This document shows positions 15,017-22,475 of a stretch of 33,258 bases of DNA, piece by piece. This DNA is from Nocardia pseudovaccinii NBRC 100343 (GTDB lineage Bacteria > Actinomycetota > Actinomycetes > Mycobacteriales > Mycobacteriaceae): positions 1-33,258 of the forward strand of contig NZ_BDBY01000078.1 in assembly GCF_001613225.1 (NCBI RefSeq). The letters run 5' to 3'. Under the pieces are notes generated by a model. The model did not search any database. It had not been told where the DNA came from and saw nothing but the letters and a program-made list of their open reading frames with translations. How positions within the stretch are numbered: position 1 is the first letter of the stretch; every line of letters starts with the position of its first letter. The position numbers were made by a program, and so were the translations under genes.

Positions 15017-16225
15017 ATGCTGACCGGACGCAGATACCGGGTGGCGTTCACTGCGGAGCAGGCCGCGCTCGCGGAGGAAACCGGAGCGGCGTGCCGTGCG
15101 GTGTGGAACACCGCGCTCGAGCAGCGGCGTGAGTACCGTCGGCGTGATGCCTGGGTCGGTTACCAGCAGCAGGCGCGTGAGCTCGCCGAAGCCAAGGCTG
15201 AGCACGAGTGGCTGAAATGCGCGCCGTCGCATTGTCTTCAGCAGACTCTGATGGATTTGGATCGGGCGTGCCGGGAACGGGGCACCTTCGCGGTGCGGTG
15301 GCGCTCGTCGCGGCGTTGGTCGCCGTCGTTCCGGTTCCCGGACCCGAAGCAGATCCTGGTCGAGCGATTGGGCCGTCGGTGGGGTCGGGTGAAGTTGCCG
15401 AAGCTGGGGTGGGTGCGGCTCCGCTGGTCCCGGGCACTTGGTGGCACGGTCCGGTCGGCCACAGTGTCCCGCGACGGCAACCATTGGTACATCTCGTTGC
15501 TGGTGGAGGACGGCCAGGTCACCCCGGACCAGCACGTTTGTGCGAGCGTGGTCGGCGTGGATCGCGGCGTCGCGGTCGCGGTCGCGTGCTCGGACGGCGG
15601 AATGTACGATCGCGCCTTCACCACTGCCGGTGAGCAGAAGCGGTATCGCAAGCTCCAGCAGAAACTGGCACGCCAGAAGAAGATCGGCGCGAACCGCAAA
15701 CGAACGCTGGCTGCGTTGCGTGTGTTGAAGCGGCGCGAACGCGACCGCCGCCGCGACTTCGCCGCTCAGGTCGGCAACCGGCTCGCCACGCTGCACGGCA
15801 CCGTGGTGTTGGAAGAACTGAACACGCGTGCCATGACTGCCAGCGCCAGAGGCACGATTGCCGAACCGGGTCGGCGGGTCGCGCAGAAGGCTGGGTTGAA
15901 CCGGGCCATCCTGGCGAAGGGGTGGCATCGGCTGGAGTTGGCGTTGCGCAACGCCGCCCGCTACACGGGCACACAGATCGTCAAGGTACCGGCTGCGTAC
16001 ACGTCACAGGCGTGTTCTCGCTGTCGCAGTGTGGACCCGGTCAGCCGTGAGAGCCAAGCGGTTTACCGGTGCACCGGCTGCGGGCACTGTGAGAACGCGG
16101 ACGTGAACGCGGCGAAGAACATTCTCGCCGCCGGGCTGGCGGTGACAGCCTGTGGAGACCTCGCCGTTGGGCGGTCCGTGAAGCAGGAACCCCCAACCCT
16201 CGAGGTTGGAATCCCCCGGCACTAG
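15017..16225 (+). CDS. tnpB: TnpB RNA-guided nuclease (IS605 OrfB)
   Basis: TnpB is the RNA-guided endonuclease ancestral to Cas12, using an omega RNA from the element's right end. The 402-residue protein is full length. All RuvC catalytic residues are present: Asp182 (GVDRGVAVAVACSDG), Glu266 (VVLEELNTRAM) and Asp362 (CENADVNAAKNI). The zinc ribbon is intact, with Cys333/Cys336 and Cys352/Cys355. The basic helical region about 205-250 (KRYRKLQQKLARQKKIGANR) is typical. ATG 15017 follows the tnpA remnant by 4 bp, with only a weak GAGG before it. Because tnpA is dead while tnpB is intact, the nuclease may persist by itself or act on empty sites; activity is inference. Confidence 0.93.
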   Translation: MLTGRRYRVAFTAEQAALAEETGAACRAVWNTALEQRREYRRRDAWVGYQQQARELAEAKAEHEWLKCAPSHCLQQTLMDLDRACRERGTFAVRWRSSRRWSPSFRFPDPKQILVERLGRRWGRVKLPKLGWVRLRWSRALGGTVRSATVSRDGNHWYISLLVEDGQVTPDQHVCASVVGVDRGVAVAVACSDGGMYDRAFTTAGEQKRYRKLQQKLARQKKIGANRKRTLAALRVLKRRERDRRRDFAAQVGNRLATLHGTVVLEELNTRAMTASARGTIAEPGRRVAQKAGLNRAILAKGWHRLELALRNAARYTGTQIVKVPAAYTSQACSRCRSVDPVSRESQAVYRCTGCGHCENADVNAAKNILAAGLAVTACGDLAVGRSVKQEPPTLEVGIPRH

Positions 16226-16260
16226 CCATGAGGAGGACGTCAAGTCATGCTGTCGCCATG
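16090..16260 (+). ncRNA. Predicted omega RNA (right end RNA) and guide
   Basis: In characterised TnpB systems the scaffold RNA spans the tnpB 3' end and the right end, and the flanking host bases form the guide. Here the tnpB 3' region holds a CCAACC/GGTTGG hairpin (16193-16209, five-base loop) followed by the right end at 16243. The guide would then begin GTCATGCTGTCGCCAT at 16244. The 5' limit is arbitrary; structure and expression are not shown by the sequence alone. Confidence 0.4.
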
Positions 16261-16269
16261 GGTGATCGG

Positions 16270-16668
16270 ATGAATATCGCGTCGGGGTCGGAGTTCGAGG
16301 ATATCGTCGGCTACTCCCGAGCGGTGCGCGTCGGCGATACGGTCGCCGTCAGCGGCACCACGGCATCGCTGCCCGGTGGCAATGCTGTCGGCGGCGAGGA
16401 TATCGGCGAGCAGACTCGAGAAGCACTGCGCCGCATCGGCACCGCGCTCACCGAGGCGGGTGCGAGCCTGGCCGATGTCGTTCGGACGCGGATCTTCGTC
16501 ACCGATATCGCTCGCTGGCCCGAGGTCGCGAAGGCGCATTCCGAGGTATTCGGCGAGATCCGTCCGGCCGCGTCGATGTACGAGATCAAGGCGCTGATCA
16601 CGCCCGCGCTGCTGGTCGAGATCGAGGCGGACGCGATTTGTGCGACGGTTCCGGGTTCGGGTCGCTAA
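16270..16668 (+). CDS. Rid (YjgF/UK114) family protein lacking catalytic Arg
   Basis: A 132-residue Rid-family protein. RidA members hydrolyse reactive enamines/imines from PLP enzymes and need an arginine in the motif PARS (Arg105 in E. coli). Here the homologous segment reads RPAASMYEI (98-106), with Ala101 in the arginine position, so imine deaminase activity is unlikely and it belongs to a Rid subgroup of unknown function. Fold markers are VAVSGTTA, QTREALRRIGTALTEAGASLADVVRTRIFVTDI and the C-terminal VEIEADAI. ATG 16270 is preferred over ATG 16258 because the conserved start MNIASGSEFED follows. The IS right end lies only 26 bp upstream, so the native promoter may have been displaced. 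The next gene starts 10 bp later. Confidence 0.88.
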   Translation: MNIASGSEFEDIVGYSRAVRVGDTVAVSGTTASLPGGNAVGGEDIGEQTREALRRIGTALTEAGASLADVVRTRIFVTDIARWPEVAKAHSEVFGEIRPAASMYEIKALITPALLVEIEADAICATVPGSGR

Positions 16669-16678
16669 GGTCGGTTCG

Positions 16679-17407
16679 GTGACCAGCGACGCGCCGGAGA
16701 CCACCGTTCCGCTCGAAACCGTCGCCGCGGCGACGAACCGCCTGCTCGACACCATCCGCGGGCTCGACGATGACATGACCGTGCCCTCGCTGCTGCCCGG
16801 GTGGACGCGGGGACATCTGCTCGCGCACCTCGCACGCAATGCCGACAGCCTGGTCAATCTGCTGCTCTGGGCGCGGACCGGGATCGAAACACCGCAGTAC
16901 GCCAGCATGTTCATCCGGGATGCCGATATCGAGGCGGGCGCACCGAGGCCACTCGCCGAGCAGTTGGCCGATAACGAAGCGGCGGCGAATCGCTGGCTGG
17001 CGCTTGCGCAGTCCGCTCCCGAGGAGGCGTGGACGGCGACCGTCCGGACCAGGCAGGGGCGGCCCATTCCGGCGACCGAGGTCATTTGGATGCGGCTGCA
17101 AGAGGTGGAGATCCATCATGTCGATTTGGCGGCCGGTTACCAACCTGGTGACTGGTCAGAGGATTTCGTTGCTCGGCTGCTTCCGCGGGCTACTGCTGAT
17201 TTGACGAAGGGGTTTGCCGCTGAGGGTGATCCGGCGGCCGCGTTCGAGGTGCGAGCCACGGATACTGGTTTCACCGCGACCATCGGGAGCGGGTCTGCGG
17301 ACCACACCGTCAGCGGGCCCGCAGCTGCGCTGCTCGCCTGGCTCCTTGGCCGTTCCGAAGGCAAAGATCTCAGTGGCGTGCTGCCGACGCTTCCCTCATG
17401 GAAATAG
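16679..17407 (+). CDS. Mycothiol-dependent maleylpyruvate isomerase family protein
   Basis: A 242-residue protein with the DinB-like metal-binding N-terminal domain and the C-terminal domain of mycothiol-dependent maleylpyruvate isomerases. Typical segments are LLPGWTRGHLLAHLARNADSL (39-59) with His50, and RLQEVEIHHVDLAAG (139-153) with Glu144 and His146/147, which match the metal-ligand pattern of the corynebacterial enzyme. The C-terminus (about 185-240) has the GPAAALLAWLLGR motif. No gentisate pathway genes are present, so the substrate is open; many such proteins are general mycothiol transferases. GTG 16679 is chosen with AGG eight bases upstream; ATG 16640 would overlap the Rid gene by 29 bp. 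Its 3' end overlaps the convergent membrane-protein gene by 38 bp. Confidence 0.85.
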   Translation: MTSDAPETTVPLETVAAATNRLLDTIRGLDDDMTVPSLLPGWTRGHLLAHLARNADSLVNLLLWARTGIETPQYASMFIRDADIEAGAPRPLAEQLADNEAAANRWLALAQSAPEEAWTATVRTRQGRPIPATEVIWMRLQEVEIHHVDLAAGYQPGDWSEDFVARLLPRATADLTKGFAAEGDPAAAFEVRATDTGFTATIGSGSADHTVSGPAAALLAWLLGRSEGKDLSGVLPTLPSWK

Positions 17408-17822
17408 CGTCCCGAGGTCCACGGCGGGACCGGCGGGCCACCGAGTGGGCGAGGAAGACCAGCGACCATACGAGGATCAAGGCGACTGCCAGTCCGACGG
17501 GATAGTTGCGGTCCAGGATGGTGGGATTGCTCGGCATGCCGCCGCCACGGTCGAGGACCGGGAGAGCGATCAGTACCAGCGCGACCGAGCAGATGGCACC
17601 GCAGGCGGTGACGGCCCACCAAGTGCGTGGCAGCAGGTGGCGAGCGGTGAGCCCGAGAGTGGCGCAGATCGGGGCGAAGACCGCATCGTGCAGCAGGATT
17701 CCGCCCGCGAACCAGATCGCGATCGAATCGAGATCCGTTGGGGGTAGGTCGAATAACGCGCTGATGCCGTACCAGCCGAGCCAACTGCCGACGAGCAGGA
17801 GCAGTATCCGGGCCGCGGTCAT
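17370..17822 (-). CDS. Four-helix membrane protein, last gene of glycan/molybdo operon
   Basis: A 150-residue membrane protein with four hydrophobic segments: ILLLLVGSWLGWYGISALF, IAIWFAGGILLHDAVFAPICATL, WAVTACGAICSVALVLIALP and LAVALILVWSLVFLAHSV. The His-Asp in segment two (GGILLHDAVFAP) is a conserved-looking intramembrane pair. The function is unknown. ATG 17822 overlaps the stop of the molybdopterin oxidoreductase gene (ATGA), making it the fifth gene of an overlapping minus-strand series. It may be a membrane partner of that enzyme, for example in quinone or heme contact, but no heme-binding histidine pattern is clear. The last 38 bp overlap the convergent isomerase-family gene. Confidence 0.7.
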   Translation of the reverse strand: MTAARILLLLVGSWLGWYGISALFDLPPTDLDSIAIWFAGGILLHDAVFAPICATLGLTARHLLPRTWWAVTACGAICSVALVLIALPVLDRGGGMPSNPTILDRNYPVGLAVALILVWSLVFLAHSVARRSRRGPRDAISMREASAARH

Positions 17823-19009
17823 GGCAACACCTCGATTTCGGACAGCCATTTCGTTTGCAGGACGCCGGGCCGGTTGGGCGCGATGAGACGGCATGGGTAG
17901 CCGTGGTCCAGGTCGAGGGTTTCGCCATTGATGGTCAGGGCTACCAGGGTGCTGTCGTCGATCGCATGACGTTGCGGGAGAATCGAACTCCCGTAGATGC
18001 CGGTTTGCTCGAGCGAGCGGAAGCGGATATCGCCACCGGCATAGTCGCCGACCGCCGCCAGCAGATCCAGCAGGCGCACCCCGGACCAGTCCGCTCCCGC
18101 GCTCCAGCCCTCGACGCAGGCAATCGGCAAGCGGGCCTGAGTCTGCGGCAGGGAAAGCAGTTCGTCCCTGGTGAATTGGCGCTGCCGATCGCCGATGGCG
18201 ACCGTCAACCGGTACTCGGGATCGCGGGCCCGGTCACCAACCCCGGCTGCCGCGGCCGATCGGTTGACCGGAACGCCCTGTGGCCCGTGCCCACTGCGCG
18301 GCGCGAGCACGGCAGCCCAGCGCAGGAACGGAATCGTCTGCCCGGCAACGGCCAACCCCGCTGCGACGGCAGCGACACCGGCACCCGTCAGCACCGCACG
18401 TCGCGAGATGTGCGGCCGCGTACCGGTGTCGGCGGGCGGTTCGGTCGGGGATTTGGGCAGCCGATGTCGCAGCGCGTCCCGGATGACGGGAAGTTTGACG
18501 GACAAATGCACGGCCAGTGCGCCGACGGCGACGTAGGCCATGGCGTAGTGCGCGGTGGGGAAGAAGAACTTCCACGGGTAGTACTGGGCGATATTGAGGA
18601 GCCCGGTCGACAGCTGGAAGATCGTCGCGCCGACCAGGATCGCGATGGAGCCGCGTTCGAGGATTCGTAAAGCCGAACCGATGATCGGGCGGTGGAACAG
18701 TCTGGGGTACACCGCCCAGAGCTTCACCAGCAGCAGCGGGATCGCGGCGACCCCCGAGATCACATGCGCGCCCTGGGTTACCCGATACAGCCAGACAGGA
18801 TGGGCGGGCCACCAGAACCAGCTCGGTGGATGCTGAATCCAGTGGCTGAGCAAACCGGTGCCGAAGCACAGCAATATCGCGCTGCCCAGAGCGATCCCCA
18901 CGCGACTCGCGACCGCGGGTCCGCGTGCGGTTGTCACCCGTGGGCGCGCGGTAGCCGGGAAATTCATACGAAATCGCGCTGGTGATTCCATCCAGCTGCC
19001 GCGCTTCAT
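17819..19009 (-). CDS. Membrane-anchored molybdopterin oxidoreductase (sulfite-oxidase fold)
   Basis: A 396-residue fusion of a cytochrome b561/ferric-reductase-like membrane domain and an oxidoreductase molybdopterin-binding domain. Four helices lie at about 38-56, 80-98, 122-140 and 152-172, with candidate heme histidines (for example His82, His154, His168). Residues 202-224 form an internal twin-arginine-like segment, SRRAVLTGAGVAAVAAGLA, leading to the catalytic domain (about 260-396). The molybdenum-ligand cysteine is Cys298 in LPIACVEGWSAGADW, with DLDHGYPCRLIAPNRPG near the C-terminus. ATG 19009 shares a base with the methyltransferase stop (TGATG). The folded domain probably faces outward, Tat-exported, and receives electrons through the membrane domain. 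The substrate is unknown; methionine-sulfoxide reductase-like or sulfite-oxidising roles are possible. Confidence 0.9.
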   Translation of the reverse strand: MKRGSWMESPARFRMNFPATARPRVTTARGPAVASRVGIALGSAILLCFGTGLLSHWIQHPPSWFWWPAHPVWLYRVTQGAHVISGVAAIPLLLVKLWAVYPRLFHRPIIGSALRILERGSIAILVGATIFQLSTGLLNIAQYYPWKFFFPTAHYAMAYVAVGALAVHLSVKLPVIRDALRHRLPKSPTEPPADTGTRPHISRRAVLTGAGVAAVAAGLAVAGQTIPFLRWAAVLAPRSGHGPQGVPVNRSAAAAGVGDRARDPEYRLTVAIGDRQRQFTRDELLSLPQTQARLPIACVEGWSAGADWSGVRLLDLLAAVGDYAGGDIRFRSLEQTGIYGSSILPQRHAIDDSTLVALTINGETLDLDHGYPCRLIAPNRPGVLQTKWLSEIEVLP

Positions 19010-19665
19010 CACAACGCCCGCCGAGTACTCGAAGCGGGCCCGCCCGATCGCAACCAGGCGATATGCCGACCGGACACCTCCATCGCCGTCACCATGCGAA
19101 ACCCGGCCGCCGCAGCCAGCTCTTCCGCGCGATCGATCCCAACCCGCGCCCACGGAAACCATTCCCCCACTCGGTCTCTCGTCTCCAGCCGAATCGGATT
19201 CGACACCACACCCGCACCGGGACGGGCGAATTCGACCACGGCGATGCCATTGCGAGCGAGGAGTTCGCCCGCGCGGGTCAGCAAGCGGACCGGATCGCCA
19301 CCGATCCCGATATTGCCATCCGCCAGGATCGCGTAGGACCAACGGCCGGAGCCGGGCAGCGGTCCGAACAGGTCGCGCCGCAATGCGGGCGCTCCACGAA
19401 ATCTGGTGGTAGCCACGGCCATCGGCGATATATCGACACCCAACGCGATGACTCCGCGCTGCAGCAGTGCCGTGACCAACCGTCCCGGACCGCATCCCAG
19501 ATCGAGCGTCGGTCCATCGCAACAGCAGGTCAGCGCGGCATCGGCCGGACGGTCGGCGGCGTCGAAGCCCAGCCAGCGCCGGGTGCGCAGGGGATGGCGT
19601 CGTCCGTCCGTATCGCGCACCCAGCAGTCCTCCCCAGCCAGCGCGAGATCGAAGATATCGCTCAT
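19009..19665 (-). CDS. SAM-dependent class I methyltransferase
   Basis: A 218-residue protein with a Rossmann-type SAM-binding motif TLDLGCGPGRLVTALLQRG (about 53-71), followed by GVDISPMAV at the acidic-loop position and an ILADGNIGIGGDPVRLL region in place of motif IV. The N-terminus (SDIFDLALAGEDCWVRDTDG) is short. The methyl acceptor is unknown; a sugar, lipid-linked intermediate or small metabolite would fit the operon. It starts at ATG 19665, overlapping the DUF2064 gene stop (ATGA), and its own stop overlaps the molybdoenzyme start (TGATG). Translation of the operon is thus coupled throughout. Confidence 0.9.
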   Translation of the reverse strand: MSDIFDLALAGEDCWVRDTDGRRHPLRTRRWLGFDAADRPADAALTCCCDGPTLDLGCGPGRLVTALLQRGVIALGVDISPMAVATTRFRGAPALRRDLFGPLPGSGRWSYAILADGNIGIGGDPVRLLTRAGELLARNGIAVVEFARPGAGVVSNPIRLETRDRVGEWFPWARVGIDRAEELAAAAGFRMVTAMEVSGRHIAWLRSGGPASSTRRAL

Positions 19666-20357
19666 CGAGGTGCCAGCAGGGTGTGGTGCAGCTGGTGGAT
19701 CAACCGCGCGAACCGCCCGTCGGATTCGCGCGCCACCTCCAGTGCGTCGGCGAAGGTGTCGACATCGTTGTAGCGCGGCAGCGAGCGCATGCGAAGTCCA
19801 CAGCTCCGCATGGCTTCCAGGGTGAGCTCGCCGGTTCGATCGGTCGACATGGGAACGTCGACGAGTGTGCGCGCCGCCTGGGGTGTCGGCAGCCCGAGTG
19901 CCCACCAGCCGCCGTCGTCGGCGAGACCGAGCAGTGCGTCACCGCGCAATACCAGCTCACGGGCGGCCCAACTCAGCACCTCCGGGCCGATCTGCGGTGT
20001 GTCCATGCCGATCTGCACAACCGGCAAACCGTACCGCGCGGCATCGGCGTGCGCGTTGGCCAAGCGTTCGCCGAAAGACGCACCACGCTGCGGAATGACC
20101 TCGAAATCGGTCAGCGCCCTTGCTACTTCATCCGCACACTCCGCATCCGCGAGCTCGCCGGTGAAGGCGACGACATGGTGCGCAACCGGACTCCGCGACA
20201 TCGACTCCAAGGTGTCCAGCAGCGATGCCGCAGCGACTCGGGCGGCATCGGGGGGCGAAAGCGGCGGTGTCAGACGCGTTTTGGCGAGACCGGCAATCGG
20301 GGCCTTGGCCAGCACGAGCAGTGTCGCGGCCACGGGCGACGGTCGAAAGTAATTCAT
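19662..20357 (-). CDS. DUF2064 / CofC-like nucleotidyl- or glycosyltransferase
   Basis: A 231-residue protein of the DUF2064 family (TIGR04282 type), related in fold to CofC guanylyltransferase and GT-A enzymes. Visible motifs: LLVLAKAPIAGLAKTRLTPPLS near the N-terminus (nucleotide-binding start with KTRL), VVQIGMDTPQIGPEVL (about 115-130, with the metal-binding Asp), and LGLADDGGWWALGL (about 145-158). Members of this family are commonly paired with a GT2 glycosyltransferase of the TIGR04283 type, as here, including in clusters linked to arsenosugars. No radical SAM gene accompanies this copy. ATG 20357 overlaps the GT2 gene stop by 4 bp. The donor and product are unknown. Confidence 0.85.
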   Translation of the reverse strand: MNYFRPSPVAATLLVLAKAPIAGLAKTRLTPPLSPPDAARVAAASLLDTLESMSRSPVAHHVVAFTGELADAECADEVARALTDFEVIPQRGASFGERLANAHADAARYGLPVVQIGMDTPQIGPEVLSWAARELVLRGDALLGLADDGGWWALGLPTPQAARTLVDVPMSTDRTGELTLEAMRSCGLRMRSLPRYNDVDTFADALEVARESDGRFARLIHQLHHTLLAPR

Positions 20358-21025
20358 CGCAGCACCGCCAGGAAGTCGCGAGTGGCGCGCACGGTGCCGA
20401 GCCACGATCCGGATACCTTCGAAACTCCACCCGCCCGCGGCCGATACGCGATATCGCGCTCGACCACACGCCACCCCGCCCCTGCGGCGCCGATCAGCAG
20501 TTGCAGCGGATATCCGGAGCGGGTGTGCAGCGGTCCGAGGGAAAGCAGAGCGGCCCGGCGGGCCACCCGCATGGCACCGATATCGTGCACGGGTAGCCCG
20601 TATCGGCGACGCAGTCGCCCGGCGATGACTCGATTGCCGAGCCGCGCATGCCACGGCCACACACCCCGGCGCACCGGCTTACGCCGTCCGACCGCCAAAT
20701 CGGCACCGGCACGCACCAGTTCGACCAGCGGCGGCAACTCCCTCGGATCCATCGATCCGTCACCGTCGAGAACGGCGATCAAATCCGTTCTGGCCGAGGC
20801 GATCCCGGCTTGCACCGCAGCCCCGTACCCGGGGCTCGCCTCGGATACGACAGCGGCGCCGCACCGGCGGGCCACCTCGGCCGTCGCATCGGTCGAGCCA
20901 TTGTCCACGACCAGCGCATGGAACCCGGCCGGGATGGCCGCGAGCACACCTGGCAACGCCTCAGCTTCGTCTCGGCACGGGATGACAACGGTCACGCCGC
21001 CCGGGTTGTGGAGGGTCTCGGTCAC
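20354..21025 (-). CDS. Family 2 glycosyltransferase
   Basis: A 223-residue GT-A fold glycosyltransferase, first gene of the five-gene minus-strand operon. It has VTVVIPCRDEAEALPGVLA at the N-terminus, VVDNGSTDATAEVARRCGA, and IAVLDGDGSMDPRELP with the DGDGS metal-binding acidic motif. GVSKVSGSWLGTVRATRDF closes the domain, as in polyprenol-phosphate mannosyl/glucosyltransferase-like enzymes. There are no membrane helices, so it is a cytoplasmic transferase, possibly making a lipid-linked sugar used by the divergent membrane protein. GTG 21025 is chosen because it directly precedes the conserved strand; the ribosome-binding site (GAGCAGG) is closer than ideal, so the start may be off by a few codons. 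Confidence 0.88.
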   Translation of the reverse strand: MTETLHNPGGVTVVIPCRDEAEALPGVLAAIPAGFHALVVDNGSTDATAEVARRCGAAVVSEASPGYGAAVQAGIASARTDLIAVLDGDGSMDPRELPPLVELVRAGADLAVGRRKPVRRGVWPWHARLGNRVIAGRLRRRYGLPVHDIGAMRVARRAALLSLGPLHTRSGYPLQLLIGAAGAGWRVVERDIAYRPRAGGVSKVSGSWLGTVRATRDFLAVLR

Positions 21026-21137
21026 CTGCTCGACGCTAGGCCAGCCCGGCCGGATCAAGGCCGCAAAACTGGTGACGAAACAGTGACGTCCGCATTCAGA
21101 ACCGCTCGAGCACCGGTTTTCCTGGCCCTGCGGCCCT

Positions 21138-22472
21138 ATGGTGAGGTTCGTGCATGACGTGACGGAGGCCGCGACACGGCCACGCGGCCGGATAGGTGGC
21201 GAGTATCTGGGAGCTGGCATCGCCGCCGCACTCACCCTGGCAGCATTCCTGATTCCGCGAATTGCCAGCGAACACTGGCGGAGCAAGCTCTACGCGGGCT
21301 CGGCCCCCATCTTCGGCGACTGGTTGCCCCATGTCGGCTGGGGTTCGGTACCGGCCATCGCGATCGCGATTCTGGTCATCGGTTTCGGTTCCGCGATAGC
21401 CGAGTCGCTGCCCTGGCGACGCCTGCTCGCGGTATCTTGGCTGACCGCTCTGGCCTGGGCCTTCGCCTTGGCCATGATCGACGGCTGGCAGCGCGGATTC
21501 ACCGGACGACTCGCCGACGGTCACGAATATCTGTACGAGGTCCCCGGCGTCCGCGATATCCCCGCCATGCTGCGCGGATTCTCCGGCCGCATCCTGGATT
21601 TCCAACCGGACTCCTGGACGACCCATGTGTCCGGGCATCCGCCCGGCGCGCTGTTGTTCTTCGTCCTGCTCGATCGCATCGGCCTGCGCGGCAGCGGTTG
21701 GGCGGGACTGGCGTGTGTGCTGATCGGGACCAGTGCGATCGTCGCGGTCGCGGTCACGCTGCGCGCGCTCGGCGCCGAGGATCGAGCCCGAAAGGCATTG
21801 CCGTTCTTGACGATAGCGCCCGCCGCGATATGGATCGCGGTTTCGGCGGACGCCATGTTCGCGGGTGTCACGGCATGGGCGGTGGCGCTGCTGGCGATCG
21901 GGATCCGGCGGCCATGGGTCGCGGTCGCTTCCGGTGTGCTTTTCGGGCTCGGCATCTACCTCAGCTACGGCCTCGTGGTCATGGCGCTACCCGCCGTCGT
22001 GGTCCTGGTCGCGGGCCGAACCGTCCGGCCGCTGCTACCTGCCGTATTCGGTGCGCTGATCGTCGTGGTTGCCTGCACGCTGGCCGGTTTCTGGTGGCTG
22101 GACGGCTATCACCTGGTGGTCGAGCGGTACTACCAGGGCATCGCCTCCGAACGTCCGTACGCGTACTGGGTCTGGGCGAATCTCGCCGCCACCGTCTGTG
22201 CGGTCGGCCTGGCCACCGCCGCCGGTTTGCCACGCGCGCTGCGCAGACCATTCGATGCGACCGGGCTCTTGGTAGCTGCGGGCTTGTGCGCGATATTGGT
22301 GGCAGACCTCAGTGGCCTGAGCAAGGCGGAGACCGAGCGCATCTGGCTGCCGTTCGACGTCTGGCTGCTCGCCGCGACCGCGTTTCTGCCGCGGTCCGCC
22401 GCCCGAGTCTGGCTATTCCTGCAAGCGCTCGGCACGCTCGTACTCGCCCACACGATCCTGACGAATTGGTAA
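21138..22472 (+). CDS. Polytopic membrane protein, possible GT-C glycosyltransferase
   Basis: A 444-residue integral membrane protein with about ten to twelve hydrophobic segments. After the first segments a long extracytoplasmic stretch holds FTGRLADGHEYLYEVPGVRD, then SWTTHVSGHPPGALLFFVLLDRIG, which resembles the HPPG loop seen in some actinobacterial GT-C-like proteins. Acidic residues in the first loop (ADGHEY) could be catalytic. The C-terminal half includes DGYHLVVERYYQGIASERPYAYW. It starts at ATG 21138 (GTG 21141 and 21150 are alternatives), divergent by 112 bp from the GT2 gene. The response regulator starts 3 bp after its stop, so it forms an operon with the two-component genes. A role in moving or attaching a lipid-linked sugar is inferred from context. 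Confidence 0.75.
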   Translation: MVRFVHDVTEAATRPRGRIGGEYLGAGIAAALTLAAFLIPRIASEHWRSKLYAGSAPIFGDWLPHVGWGSVPAIAIAILVIGFGSAIAESLPWRRLLAVSWLTALAWAFALAMIDGWQRGFTGRLADGHEYLYEVPGVRDIPAMLRGFSGRILDFQPDSWTTHVSGHPPGALLFFVLLDRIGLRGSGWAGLACVLIGTSAIVAVAVTLRALGAEDRARKALPFLTIAPAAIWIAVSADAMFAGVTAWAVALLAIGIRRPWVAVASGVLFGLGIYLSYGLVVMALPAVVVLVAGRTVRPLLPAVFGALIVVVACTLAGFWWLDGYHLVVERYYQGIASERPYAYWVWANLAATVCAVGLATAAGLPRALRRPFDATGLLVAAGLCAILVADLSGLSKAETERIWLPFDVWLLAATAFLPRSAARVWLFLQALGTLVLAHTILTNW

Positions 22473-22475
22473 TCC

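Larger units (their letters stand above)
14832..16243 (+). mobile_element. IS200/IS605-family element with defective tnpA
   Basis: The element contains a deleted tnpA, an intact tnpB on the same strand, and a right end recognised by CCCCCGG, a short hairpin and the terminal GAGGACGTCAA (16233-16243), close to the GAGGATGTCAA right end common in actinobacterial members. The given start is the tnpA ATG; the true left end lies a few tens of bases upstream, probably within 14780-14831, but its boundary cannot be fixed without a second copy. No target duplication is expected for this family. The right-end hairpin is imperfect (GGC-ACTA-GCC without the GC-rich extension), another sign of decay. The element lies between the DUF998-like gene and the Rid-family gene. 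Confidence 0.85.
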
